A stretch of DNA of 64,000 bases, taken from positions 276,744 to 340,743 of the forward strand of contig NZ_AYMR01000011.1 of NCBI RefSeq assembly GCF_000633535.1. Reading direction: 5' to 3'. Below, piece after piece: positions 1 to 7,957 of the stretch; positions within the stretch are counted from its first letter, which is position 1; every line of letters starts with the position of its first letter. The notes below the pieces were generated by a model that saw nothing but the letters and a program-made list of their open reading frames with translations, was not told the origin of the DNA and ran no database searches. The position numbers and the translations under genes are program-made. Source of the stretch: Leifsonia aquatica H1aii (GTDB lineage: Bacteria > Actinomycetota > Actinomycetes > Actinomycetales > Microbacteriaceae).

Positions 1-82
1 CGCCGTGGTGTGGCTCGCCAGCGACGAGTCGTCGTACGTCACCGGCTCCGCCCTCGTGGTCGACGGAGGAGGCATCGCCTAA
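1..82 (+). CDS. Short-chain dehydrogenase, C-terminal fragment (partial)
   Basis: The window opens inside this gene; 26 residues and a TAA stop are visible in the frame starting at base 2. The tail (LASDESSYVTGSALVVDGGG) is the typical end of classical short-chain dehydrogenases/reductases, where residues near the YVTG and the DGG motif close the cofactor and substrate pocket. The substrate cannot be inferred from so little sequence. It is followed directly by a long hairpin and is unrelated to the flagellar genes beyond it. Confidence 0.8.
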   Translation, partial: AVVWLASDESSYVTGSALVVDGGGIA

Positions 83-89
83 CTGACGC

Positions 90-156
90 TGAAACGTCAC
101 GACACGCCCTTTTCCGCCCTGAGACGGCGCGGAAAAGGGCGTGTCGCGTCGTTTCA
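90..156 (+). terminator. Long hairpin after the dehydrogenase
   Basis: An inverted repeat of 28 bases (90-117 with 129-156, two mismatches, 11-base loop) follows the dehydrogenase stop. There is no T-run, which is common for actinobacterial terminators. It lies tail-to-tail with csrA, so it could stop transcription from both sides. A perfect DnaA-box word (TTATCCACA, minus strand) lies just beyond at 178-186; the rest up to csrA holds nothing recognisable. Confidence 0.6.
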
Positions 157-269
157 CGGGCGCGGGAGGGGCGGGGCTGTGGATAACCCGCGGGCGACAC
201 GTGCCGGGAATCCGAATTCGGCGAGCGGCAGACCCGCGACGCCGCCCGTGCAACCGAGCTCCGGAGGCG

Positions 270-506
270 TCAGAGGCCGAGCGACTTCTTGATGAGCGCC
301 TCGGGGTCGTCGGTTCCGGCGGCCTGCTCGGTGGCCTCCTGGTTGGCCTCGGTGACGGCCTTGACCACCTCGTCGCGCTGGATGCGGATGCCCCGGGGGG
401 CGTCGATCCCGATGCGGATGCCGTCGCCGCGCGCGTCGAGGATCGTCACGACGATGTCGTCGCCGATGAGCACTCGCTCGCCCGGCTTGCGCGTCAGTAC
501 CAGCAT
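270..506 (-). CDS. csrA: Carbon storage regulator CsrA (translational repressor)
   Basis: 78 residues, ATG start. The first 50 residues are a classic CsrA: MLVLTRKPGERVLIGDDI, then the IRIGIDAPRGIRIQRDEV core that forms the RNA-binding beta strands. The tail is longer and more acidic than usual. CsrA dimers bind GGA motifs in mRNA leaders and, in Gram-positives, block flagellin translation until FliW titrates them (known in Bacillus subtilis). Here it is the last gene of the fliO-to-flhA operon, about 100 bases after the preceding gene. fliW and fliC are in the same window, so the same loop is likely. Confidence 0.95.
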   Translation of the reverse strand: MLVLTRKPGERVLIGDDIVVTILDARGDGIRIGIDAPRGIRIQRDEVVKAVTEANQEATEQAAGTDDPEALIKKSLGL

Positions 507-538
507 TGTTTCAGCCTAGCCGGGGCCGGACTCCGAGG

Positions 539-586
539 GGTGAGTTGTTGCGGGTATCCCCGCAGGAATACCCGCAACGACTCACC
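539..586 (-). terminator. Perfect-type hairpin between the flhF-position gene and csrA
   Basis: Inverted repeat of 19 bases (539-557 and 568-586, one mismatch) in the gap before csrA. It has no U-tract. It may attenuate or process the transcript between the export genes and csrA, or act as a weak terminator so that csrA is made at a lower level. Confidence 0.45.
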
Positions 587-609
587 ACTCGCGCACCGGA
601 GGGAGCGGG

Positions 610-1311
610 TCAGGCGGGGGGAGCGTCGAGCCAGAGGACGGGGCGGCCGAGGCCGGCGAGGCCGTGCGGGCCGGCGGTGCGGCGGGCTCCGGTGGCGGCG
701 ACGCCGTCGACGGCGAGGACCGCGTCCACCTCTCCGACCCAGCGGCGGGTGTCCTCCAGGCGGCGGGAGACGTCGACGGCGACCCAGACCTGGTCGGGAG
801 CGATGGCGGCGAGGTCCGCGGCGAGCGCGGGCACCCCGTCCACCGCGTCGAGCTCGACGGGGGCGACGATCGCACAGCCGCGACGCACACCGTCGGCGCG
901 GGCGGCCAGCGCGTCGCGACGATCGGCGACCGGGTGCACGTCGGCCTCCACCCCCTCGGCGAGGATGCGGGCGGCCTCGCGCGCATCGGCGCCCAGTCCG
1001 ATGACCACGGTCAGGTCGCCCTTGCCCTCCAGACGCGCAGGCGGCGGCCCGGCGGGCACCGGCTCGACCGGAACGGCGGCGCGCAGGGCAGCGTCGAGAG
1101 CGGCGGCCTCGGCGGCGGTCGGAGCGGAGGGATGTGCTCCGCCTCCGGCGGCCCCGGCCCCCGGCGTGGGCGCGACGGGCGGCAGGGGCGGATCGAGCGT
1201 CCGCACGAGGTCGTCGAGGATGGCCTGGAACGCGTGCGAGGACGTCGAGACGGCGGGCGTGACGTCGTCCGACTCGGGCCCGAGCCACTCAGGCCGCGAT
1301 CGACTCGGCAC
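610..1311 (-). CDS. Unrecognised protein in the flhF position of the flagellar operon
   Basis: 233 residues from a GTG start that overlaps the end of flhA by 23 bases. In many flagellar clusters flhF (an SRP-type GTPase) follows flhA. This protein has no P-loop, DTAGR or other SRP-GTPase motif. The first ~40 residues look helical (HAFQAILDDLVRTL), followed by a Pro/Gly/Ala-rich linker to ~residue 75, then a compact domain from ~95 to the end (DLTVVIGLGADAREAARIL, and later QVWVAVDVSRRLEDT) that reads as alternating beta strands and helices. It may be a degenerate FlhF-type domain that lost nucleotide binding, or an unrelated Rossmann-like protein. Operon position suggests a flagellar role. 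Confidence 0.6.
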   Translation of the reverse strand: MPSRSRPEWLGPESDDVTPAVSTSSHAFQAILDDLVRTLDPPLPPVAPTPGAGAAGGGAHPSAPTAAEAAALDAALRAAVPVEPVPAGPPPARLEGKGDLTVVIGLGADAREAARILAEGVEADVHPVADRRDALAARADGVRRGCAIVAPVELDAVDGVPALAADLAAIAPDQVWVAVDVSRRLEDTRRWVGEVDAVLAVDGVAATGARRTAGPHGLAGLGRPVLWLDAPPA

Positions 1312-3349
1312 CTCTCACCACCCCGACGGTCTCGATGTCCGCCCGCACGGCCGTGACCTCCTGGTACGACAGCACCGCGAGCCCGCTCAGCTGCCCGGCG
1401 ACCAGCCGCCGGATGGCCGGCCGCAGGGCGGGCGCGCACACCAGCACGGCCGAGACGCCGAGGTCGTCCAGCTGGCCGGCGGTCTGCTTGACCGAGGCCA
1501 TCACGGCCTCCAGACGCGACGGGTCGAGGACGATCTGCGTCCCGGCCTCCGAGGGCCGCAGACCTTCCAGCATCGACTGCTCCAGACCCGGGTCGATCAT
1601 GATGACGCGCAGCACGTCGCCGTCCAGATGCGGGGCGACGACCGCGGGCCCGAGGGCCGCCCGCGCCGCCTCGATCAGACCCTCGGGGTCGTTGGAGACC
1701 TTCGCCCGCAGCGCGAGCACCTCCAGGATGCGCGGGAGGTCGTTGATCGGCACCTGCTCCGCCAGCAGCCCCTGCAGCACGCGCTGCACTTCGGCGAGGG
1801 ACAGGAGGGCCGGCACGAGCTCCTCCACCGCCGACGGGTTCACCTGCTTGACGCCCTCGGTGAGCTGACGCACGTCCTCCCGGGTGAGCAGTCGCCCGGC
1901 GTTCGCGGTGATGATGGACGACAGGTGCGTGATCAGCACGGAGACCCGGTCGATCACCGTGGCGCCGCCGAGCTCGGCGCTGTGCCGCATCTCGCTCGGG
2001 ATCCACTTGGCCGGCAGGCCGAAGACGGGTTCCACGGTCGGCGTTCCGGGCAGCGAGTCGAGTGCGTCGCCGAGCGCGAGCACGCGGCCGGAGGGCGCCT
2101 GCCCGCGACCGGCCTCCACCCCGGCGATCTTGATGACGTAGGTGGACGGCGGCAGCTCGGCCGAGTCGCGCGTGCGCACCGGCGGCACGATCACGCCCAG
2201 CTCCAGCGCGATCTTGCGCCGCAGAGCACGCACGCGGGCGAGCAGGTCGTCCGAGGCGCCGCTGACGATGTCGACGAGGTCGGGTGCGAGCGTGATCTCC
2301 AGGGCGTGGACCCGCATCTGGTCCATCAGATCGTCGGTGGTCTCCCCCGCCCCGGTGGCGGCGGCGACCGCCTTCTTCGCGGCCTCCACCTTCTTCTGCT
2401 CGGCCTGGCGGGTCTTGATGCGCTGGGCGGCCAGGATGAGGAACGCCCCGACCAGCACGAACGGGATGGGCGGCATGCCCGGGATGAGCGCCATGACGAT
2501 CGCCGCGCATCCCGCGATGGTCAGGGCGTTGCGCGACTGGCTCAGCTGTCCGCTCGCGGTGGTGCCGATATCGCTCTCGGCGTTCGAGCGGGTCACGATC
2601 ATGCCGGTCGAGACGGCCATGAGCAGCGCCGGGATCTGGGTGACGAGGCCGTCGCCGATGGTCAGCAGCGTGTAGGTGTTGACGGCGTCGCCGATCTCCA
2701 TGCCGCGCTGGATCATGCCGATCGCGATGCCGCCGACCACGTTGATGATGATGATCAGGATGCCGGCGATCGCGTCGCCCTTGACGAACTTGCTCGCACC
2801 GTCCATCGCGCCGTAGAAGTCGGCCTCGGCCGAGACCTCGGCACGGCGCTGACGGGCCTGCTCCTCGGTGATGAGCCCGGCGTTGAGATCGGCGTCGATC
2901 GCCATCTGCTTACCCGGCATCGCGTCGAGGGTGAAGCGGGCGCCCACCTCGGCGACGCGCTCGGCGCCCTTCGTCACCACGATGAACTGGATGACCACGA
3001 GGATGAGGAACACGACCGCGCCGATGATGATCGACCCGCCGACCGCCACGTGCCCGAAGGCTTGGATGACCTGCCCGGCGAAGCCGTCCCCCAGCACGAG
3101 CCGGGTCGAGGCGACGTTGAGGCCGAGCCGGAACAGCGTCGCCACGAGCAGCAGCGACGGGAACACGGAGAAGTCCAGCGGCTTCTTGGCGAACATCGTC
3201 GTCAGCAGGATGACCAGCGCGAGCATGATGTTCACGATGATCAGGGTGTCCAGCAGCCAGGCGGGCACGGGGACCACCAGCAGCATGATGATGCCGACGA
3301 CGCCGATCGGGACGGCGACCTTCGCTCCCAGTCCGTTGCGCGACTTCAT
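1289..3349 (-). CDS. flhA: Flagellar export gate protein FlhA
   Basis: 686 residues, normal FlhA length. The N-terminal ~310 residues carry about eight membrane spans; the FHIPEP-family region LGLNVASTRLVLGDG lies at 75-89, with the charged loop DADLNAG (152-158) and FVKGDAIAG (188-196) also conserved. The C-terminal ~340 residues form the cytoplasmic ring domain that docks chaperone-substrate complexes. FlhA is the largest component of the flagellar type III export gate and couples proton flow to secretion. ATGA overlap with flhB upstream indicates translational coupling; a GGAGGG Shine-Dalgarno precedes the ATG. Confidence 0.98.
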   Translation of the reverse strand: MKSRNGLGAKVAVPIGVVGIIMLLVVPVPAWLLDTLIIVNIMLALVILLTTMFAKKPLDFSVFPSLLLVATLFRLGLNVASTRLVLGDGFAGQVIQAFGHVAVGGSIIIGAVVFLILVVIQFIVVTKGAERVAEVGARFTLDAMPGKQMAIDADLNAGLITEEQARQRRAEVSAEADFYGAMDGASKFVKGDAIAGILIIIINVVGGIAIGMIQRGMEIGDAVNTYTLLTIGDGLVTQIPALLMAVSTGMIVTRSNAESDIGTTASGQLSQSRNALTIAGCAAIVMALIPGMPPIPFVLVGAFLILAAQRIKTRQAEQKKVEAAKKAVAAATGAGETTDDLMDQMRVHALEITLAPDLVDIVSGASDDLLARVRALRRKIALELGVIVPPVRTRDSAELPPSTYVIKIAGVEAGRGQAPSGRVLALGDALDSLPGTPTVEPVFGLPAKWIPSEMRHSAELGGATVIDRVSVLITHLSSIITANAGRLLTREDVRQLTEGVKQVNPSAVEELVPALLSLAEVQRVLQGLLAEQVPINDLPRILEVLALRAKVSNDPEGLIEAARAALGPAVVAPHLDGDVLRVIMIDPGLEQSMLEGLRPSEAGTQIVLDPSRLEAVMASVKQTAGQLDDLGVSAVLVCAPALRPAIRRLVAGQLSGLAVLSYQEVTAVRADIETVGVVRGAESIAA

Positions 3350-4440
3350 GTGAGCCCTCCTAGTGGGGTGGGGGTCATCGTGTGGATGCCGGTGGCCGCA
3401 CCGCGCGATTTCAGCGACAGGACGAACGCGAGCACGCGCGCCACCGAGTTGTACAGCTCGACCGGGATCTCGTCGCCCAGCGCGCAGCCGGCGTGCAGCG
3501 CCCGGGCGAGCGGGATGTCCTTGACGATGGGCACCCGCTCCTCCTCCGCCTTCTCGCGGATGCGCTGGGCGATGACGCCCGACCCCTTCGCGACGACGCG
3601 CGGGGCCGACTTGCCCGGCTCGTACTTCAGGGCGATCGCGATGTGGGTCGGGTTCACGAGCACGACGTCGGAGCCGCCGATGGCCGAAATCATCCGGTTG
3701 CGACTCATCGCGAGCTGCCGGGCCCGCCGCTGCGAGCGGATCAGCGGGTCGCCGTCGGAGTTCTTGTTCTCATCCCTGACCTCGCGCTTGGTCATGCGCG
3801 TCTGCTTGCGGTTGCGGCGCATCACCACGAGCACGTCGAGCGCCGCGAGCACGAGGCCCGCCCCGATGGCGGCCTGCAGCAGGCCGCCCGCGCCCGCCGC
3901 TGCGGCCTCCAGGAGGGAGGAGAGCGAGAGGCTTCCGGCCATCAGCAGCACCGGCATCAGCCCCTGCACGACGAGGTAGAGGCCGATGCCGACGACGGCC
4001 GACTTGAGCAGCGTCTTCGCCCCCTCCCACAGCGCGCGCATCCCGAACACCCGGCCGACGCCCTTGATGATGTCGAACTGCTCGTACTTGCCCTCGAGCT
4101 TCTTGAGGTGCACCCCGCCCTGGGCCGCCGCCGCGCCGATGATCGCGATGGCGCCCACGGCGAGCAGCGCGCCGATCGTCGGCAGGATGCTGGCCAGCCC
4201 CGCGCCGAGGGCGGCGACCGCCTTCGCCGGGTCGGGGGACTCGATCACCGAGCGCACCGTGAACATCTGATCGACAGCGGCGTTCGTGCCGAGCTGGATG
4301 GTGAAGGGCAGCATGAGGGCGGCCGCGCCGACGCCGATCCATGCTGTGAGATCCTGCGACTTGCCGAGGCGTCCCTTCTCGCGGGCTTCCTTCATCCGCT
4401 TCTCGGTCGCCTGCTCGGTGCGTTCCTGGGCGTCGCTCAC
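3346..4440 (-). CDS. flhB: Flagellar export switch protein FlhB
   Basis: 364 residues. The N-terminus is charged (EKRMKEAREKGRLGKSQDL), followed by four membrane spans and a soluble C-terminal domain. The autocleavage motif NPTH starts at residue 263; cleavage between Asn and Pro switches export from rod/hook to filament substrates (family knowledge). The motif is intact, so FlhB should be functional. The gene overlaps flhA (ATGA) and starts next to the fliR stop. Confidence 0.98.
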   Translation of the reverse strand: MSDAQERTEQATEKRMKEAREKGRLGKSQDLTAWIGVGAAALMLPFTIQLGTNAAVDQMFTVRSVIESPDPAKAVAALGAGLASILPTIGALLAVGAIAIIGAAAAQGGVHLKKLEGKYEQFDIIKGVGRVFGMRALWEGAKTLLKSAVVGIGLYLVVQGLMPVLLMAGSLSLSSLLEAAAAGAGGLLQAAIGAGLVLAALDVLVVMRRNRKQTRMTKREVRDENKNSDGDPLIRSQRRARQLAMSRNRMISAIGGSDVVLVNPTHIAIALKYEPGKSAPRVVAKGSGVIAQRIREKAEEERVPIVKDIPLARALHAGCALGDEIPVELYNSVARVLAFVLSLKSRGAATGIHTMTPTPLGGLT

Positions 4441-5198
4441 CGCGTCACCCCCAGGATGGTCTTGACCGCCGAATCGGTGAGCCCGGAGACCACGCCGGGG
4501 AGCGCGACGACCACGATCCCCGCGAGCACGACCGTCAACATGATCTTGAGCGGGAAGCCGAGGGCGAACGCGTTGAGGGCCGGAGCGACCCTGGTCAGGA
4601 GGCCGAGGCCGACATCGGCGAGGAACAGCACCACGATCAGCGGCCCGGCGATCTGGATCGCGGCGATGAACATCTGCGTGAGCCCGGTGACCATCTCCTT
4701 CGCCGGGTCGGTCAGGTCGAAGCCGCCCGCGAGCGGGATGGCGTCGAACGTGCGCACCAGACCGCCGATGATCAGCTGGTATCCGCCGGTGGCGAAGAGG
4801 AGGGCCAGCGCGGTCAGCTGGAACAGCCGGGTGAACTGCGCGCCGTTGATCATCGACTGGGGGTCGAACGCCTGGGCCAGCTGGAACCCGCCGAACAGGT
4901 CGATGAAGCTGCCGGCCGACTGGATCGCCGAGAACACCAGGAAGACCAGGAAACCGAGCGTCGCCCCCACCGCCAGCTCGCGCACCATGTCGAGCAGGAA
5001 CGCCCCGGTGTCACCCGACTGGTAACCCGCCCCGACCCGCGGCGCGACCGCGATCGCCAGTCCGATCGCCAGCATCCCCTTCACCTGCGCCGGGAAGCCG
5101 TTGTACGAGAACGGCGGGGCGATCACCAGGAACGCCACCATGCGCAACGAGGCCAGCGCCACCGCCTCGATCGTCGCCAGATCGATCGGGATGTACAT
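4437..5198 (-). CDS. fliR: Flagellar export gate protein FliR
   Basis: 253 residues from the ATG at 5198, chosen because it overlaps the fliQ stop (TGATG) and begins the family-like MYIPIDLATIEAVALASLRM; a longer reading frame upstream lies inside fliQ. About six hydrophobic spans. FliR forms the export pore with FliP and FliQ in the basal-body membrane patch. Confidence 0.95.
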   Translation of the reverse strand: MYIPIDLATIEAVALASLRMVAFLVIAPPFSYNGFPAQVKGMLAIGLAIAVAPRVGAGYQSGDTGAFLLDMVRELAVGATLGFLVFLVFSAIQSAGSFIDLFGGFQLAQAFDPQSMINGAQFTRLFQLTALALLFATGGYQLIIGGLVRTFDAIPLAGGFDLTDPAKEMVTGLTQMFIAAIQIAGPLIVVLFLADVGLGLLTRVAPALNAFALGFPLKIMLTVVLAGIVVVALPGVVSGLTDSAVKTILGVTR

Positions 5199-5473
5199 CA
5201 GCCACCGCCGAGCAGGGACGGGATCTTCTCGAAGAGCACGTGGGTGAAGCTGATCAGCTCCGCGATCATCCACTGGCCGCAGATCAGCAGGGCGATGCCG
5301 ACGGCCGCCGCCTTGGGCACGAACGAGAGCGTGACCTCCTGGATCTGCGTGATCGACTGGATCAGCGAGATCGCGAAGCCCACGACGAGGGCCGTCACCA
5401 CGATGGGCGCGGCGAGCTTCGCCGTGACCAGGAGGCCCTGCATGGCGATGTCGAGCACGGCGTTGGCGTTCAT
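5198..5473 (-). CDS. fliQ: Flagellar export gate protein FliQ
   Basis: 91 residues, two transmembrane helices, start at the ATG overlapping the fliP stop. The sequence SLIQSITQIQEVTLSFVPK is the highly conserved FliQ loop and second-helix entry. It wraps the FliP/FliR pore in the export gate. Coupled by overlaps on both sides. Confidence 0.97.
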   Translation of the reverse strand: MNANAVLDIAMQGLLVTAKLAAPIVVTALVVGFAISLIQSITQIQEVTLSFVPKAAAVGIALLICGQWMIAELISFTHVLFEKIPSLLGGG

Positions 5474-6351
5474 CAGCCGCCCCGATAGCTCGTGATCAGG
5501 CTCGTGACGATGAGGCCCCACCCGTCGACGAGCACGAACAGCAGGATCTTGAACGGCAGCGAGATCATCACCGGCGGGAGCATCATCATGCCCATCGACA
5601 TCAGTGCCGCGGAGACCACCATGTCGATCACGAGGAACGGCACGAAGATCACGAAGCCGATGATGAACGCCGCCCGCAACTCGGAGATCATGAACGCGGG
5701 GATGAGGGTCAGCAACGGCACCGAGGCCGCGTTCTCCGGGTTGGGCCGGCCCGCCGCGCGGGTCATCAGCGCGATGTCCTCTTCACGGGTGTGCGCCGCC
5801 ATGAAGCCGCGTAGCGGCACCTCCGCCGCGTGGAGGGCGCCGGTGAAGTCGATGTGCCCGTTCAGGTAGGGCTGCACGGCGAGGTTGTTGATGTCGACCA
5901 GCACCGGGCTCATGATGAACAGGCTGAGGAACAGGGACAGCCCGGCGAGCACCTGGTTCGGCGGGATCGACGGCAGGGCGAGGGCGTTGCGGGTGATCGC
6001 CAGGACCACGAAGATCTTCGTGAACGACGACATCATCAGCAGCAGCGCCGGAGCGACCGACAGGACGGTGATGCCGAGCAGCGTCAGGATCGCGGCACTC
6101 GGAGTGCCGTTCGGACCGTTGATGTCGACGGTGATCCCGCCGGTTCCGCCCGGACCGGCGGGGCCGTTCGGCGTCGGCACCGGGGTCGGCTCGGCGTGGG
6201 CGGTCGCGGCGGTGAGCAGCAGGAACGCGGCCGCGATCAGGGCGACGAGGACGATGGCGACCAGGAGGCGCGGGAGGCGCGACGGCGTTCGGATCGCCTC
6301 ACCGGGCACGGGACGCGGGCGCAGGGCGCGCGCGTCGGAGGCGGCCGTCAC
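5473..6351 (-). CDS. fliP: Flagellar export gate protein FliP
   Basis: 292 residues from a GTG at 6351 that overlaps the fliO stop (GTGA). A cleavable signal peptide is visible (hydrophobic stretch ending TAATAHA, then EPTPVPTPNG), as known for FliP. A Pro/Gly-rich spacer follows, then the conserved core: SFTKIFVVLAITRNALALPS, the NPENAA loop, PAFMISELRAAFIIGF, and MGMMMLPPVMISLPFKILLF. FliP pentamers form the central pore of the export gate. Starts further upstream would run into fliO in another frame. Confidence 0.95.
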   Translation of the reverse strand: MTAASDARALRPRPVPGEAIRTPSRLPRLLVAIVLVALIAAAFLLLTAATAHAEPTPVPTPNGPAGPGGTGGITVDINGPNGTPSAAILTLLGITVLSVAPALLLMMSSFTKIFVVLAITRNALALPSIPPNQVLAGLSLFLSLFIMSPVLVDINNLAVQPYLNGHIDFTGALHAAEVPLRGFMAAHTREEDIALMTRAAGRPNPENAASVPLLTLIPAFMISELRAAFIIGFVIFVPFLVIDMVVSAALMSMGMMMLPPVMISLPFKILLFVLVDGWGLIVTSLITSYRGG

Positions 6352-6908
6352 TTCTTGGGCCGCACCGCCGAACTCGCCTGCCGCCATGTTGCCGGGGACA
6401 GGATCGAGCCTTTGAGTGCCTCGTCGAAGAGCGAGGCGCGTCCCTGCGCCGTGAGGAAGTCGGCATCCTGCCTGGTGTCCGTGCTGCTGGTGGTGCTGGT
6501 ACTGCTGTTGGAGCTGGAGTTGCTGGTGGAGCCGGTGCTGCTGTTGCTGCCGGCGCTGGTCGTGGCCGCAGCGGTCTCCTGCGCGATCTCGCCCGGGGCG
6601 GGGAGGTCCTTGGCGAACGTCTTGCGCACCGCCTTGAGCGGGCGGACGTCCGCGTCGTGCGGTCGCTCCCCCGTGTGCAGCACGCTGACCTGTCGCTCGG
6701 TGACGCCGAGGACGAACCGGTTGCCGTCCACGTCCACCACGACGACGGAGGCCTTCGGCCCGACGCCCTGACGGCCCACCACGTTCACGGCGTTGGTCCG
6801 CCGAGCGGCACCGCGGCCCTTCGTCACTCGCCGCTGCACGTACCAGAGCACCAGCACGATGACGGCCAGCACGACGAGCACGCGCAATGCGATGAACACG
6901 GTCTCCAC
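6348..6908 (-). CDS. fliO: Flagellar biosynthesis protein FliO
   Basis: 186 residues. One N-terminal transmembrane helix (residues ~4-24), then a small beta-rich domain (VVVVDVDGNRFVLGVTERQV) typical of FliO, which helps assemble FliP. Residues ~120-145 are a run of Ser, Thr and Asn, a low-complexity linker, before a short C-terminal segment. First gene of the operon reading to csrA. A sigma-28-type promoter lies 57-86 bases upstream. Confidence 0.88.
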   Translation of the reverse strand: METVFIALRVLVVLAVIVLVLWYVQRRVTKGRGAARRTNAVNVVGRQGVGPKASVVVVDVDGNRFVLGVTERQVSVLHTGERPHDADVRPLKAVRKTFAKDLPAPGEIAQETAAATTSAGSNSSTGSTSNSSSNSSTSTTSSTDTRQDADFLTAQGRASLFDEALKGSILSPATWRQASSAVRPKK

Positions 6909-6964
6909 GGCCTACTCCTGCGCGTCGTTCGACAGGGAGGGGCGGCGGAGGGTCACGCAGCGCA

Positions 6965-6994
6965 CTATCGGCCGCCCTCCCCCACCCGTTAGGC
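6965..6994 (-). promoter_or_regulatory. Sigma-28/WhiG-type promoter for the fliO-csrA operon
   Basis: On the minus strand: GCCTAAC (6994-6988), exactly 15 bases, then GCCGATAG (6972-6965). This matches the known FliA/WhiG pattern TAAA-N15-GCCGATAA and is one of six such sites in the window. The predicted start near 6958 gives a leader of about 50 bases before fliO. Confidence 0.85.
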
Positions 6995-7111
6995 ACCTCC
7001 CTTTCCCCCTCCGCGATCTGGACCAAATGTCGCGAATGGGGCGCCGCAAGGTCACATTTGGTCCAAATCTCCCGGGCGTCATGCGGCGGGCGGGCGTGGG
7101 AGGCTGGCGGG

Positions 7112-7861
7112 GTGAGCGGAACGGACATCGAGATGGCGCGGATCGCGGGCGGCACCGTGCAGTTGCACGACGCGCGCCGCAAGCGCCGGTGGAGCGTGGA
7201 GTTCGAGCCGTTCGAGATCGGCGTGTTCGCGGTGACGCAGGAGCAGGCGGCGGAGCTGATCGGACTGCCGTCGTCGCACCCGCGGCGACCGGTCACCGGC
7301 GTCAGCTGGCTGCGGGCCGTGCGGTTCTGCAACGCCGCGTCGGAGTGGGAGGGGCTCGACCCCGCGTACGCCTTCGACGGCGAGGACGTGACCTGGCACG
7401 TGGATGCGGACGGCTTCCGGCTGCCGACCGAGGCGGAGTGGGAGTTCGCCTCCCGCGCCGGCTCCACCGGGGCCCACTACGGGCCGCTGACGGAGGTCGC
7501 GTGGACCAGCGCCGACGGCCTCACGGCGCCCGCGGACGTGGGTGGCCGGCTCCCGAACCTGAACGGCCTCTTCGACACCCTCGGCAACACGTGGGAGTGG
7601 TGCTGGGACCTCCTCGACCCGGCGCGGTACGACGACTACCGGGTGTTCCGCGGCGGCGGCTTCGCCGACGACGCCTGGAGCGCGCGGGCGTCCACCCGCC
7701 GCGGCGGCCCGCCGCGTTCGACCCACGAGGACGTCGGCTTCCGGGTCGCCCGCGGCGGATTCGACGCGCAGGACGCCGCCCAGGGCTGGTCGCTCGCCGC
7801 CGACCGCGAGCGCGCCGACGTCAGCGGCCCCCTCCCACCCGGCTGGACCCCGCGCCGCTGA
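7112..7861 (+). CDS. SUMF1/FGE-fold protein lacking the catalytic cysteines
   Basis: 249 residues from a GTG at 7112, with GGGAGG eight bases upstream. The FGE-sulfatase (SUMF1) fold is clear: IAGGTVQL near the N-terminus, VTQEQAAEL, PVTGVSWLRAVRFCNA, FRLPTEAEWEFASRAG, GLFDTLGNTWEWCWD and FRGGGF ... GFRVARGG. The cysteine pair that formylglycine-generating enzymes carry near the C-terminus is absent, so sulfatase activation is unlikely; other members of this fold bind ligands or act in small-molecule enzymes. It sits alone on the plus strand between fliN and fliO and interrupts the flagellar cluster. Role unknown. Confidence 0.85.
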   Translation: MSGTDIEMARIAGGTVQLHDARRKRRWSVEFEPFEIGVFAVTQEQAAELIGLPSSHPRRPVTGVSWLRAVRFCNAASEWEGLDPAYAFDGEDVTWHVDADGFRLPTEAEWEFASRAGSTGAHYGPLTEVAWTSADGLTAPADVGGRLPNLNGLFDTLGNTWEWCWDLLDPARYDDYRVFRGGGFADDAWSARASTRRGGPPRSTHEDVGFRVARGGFDAQDAAQGWSLAADRERADVSGPLPPGWTPRR

Positions 7862-7957
7862 CCCGCGCCGCCATCGAGGCGGCGAATCATGCGCCGTCTC
7901 GATGCTTTTCGTGCGATTATTCGCCGTCTCGGCGGCGGACGGCTCGGCGGTGGACGG

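Noticed and set aside
506..3979. Very long plus-strand open frame (over 1,100 codons) opposite flhA and flhB
   Set aside because: It is antisense to clear flhA/flhB genes, is rich in Arg/His/Asp typical of GC-rich shadow frames, and has no family motifs.
7112..7861. Formylglycine-generating enzyme (sulfatase activator)
   Set aside because: The catalytic cysteine pair is missing and no sulfatase is nearby.
7923..7943. Hairpin (gccgtc/gacggc) after fliN as a terminator
   Set aside because: Only six pairs in a repetitive GGCGG stretch; too weak to call.
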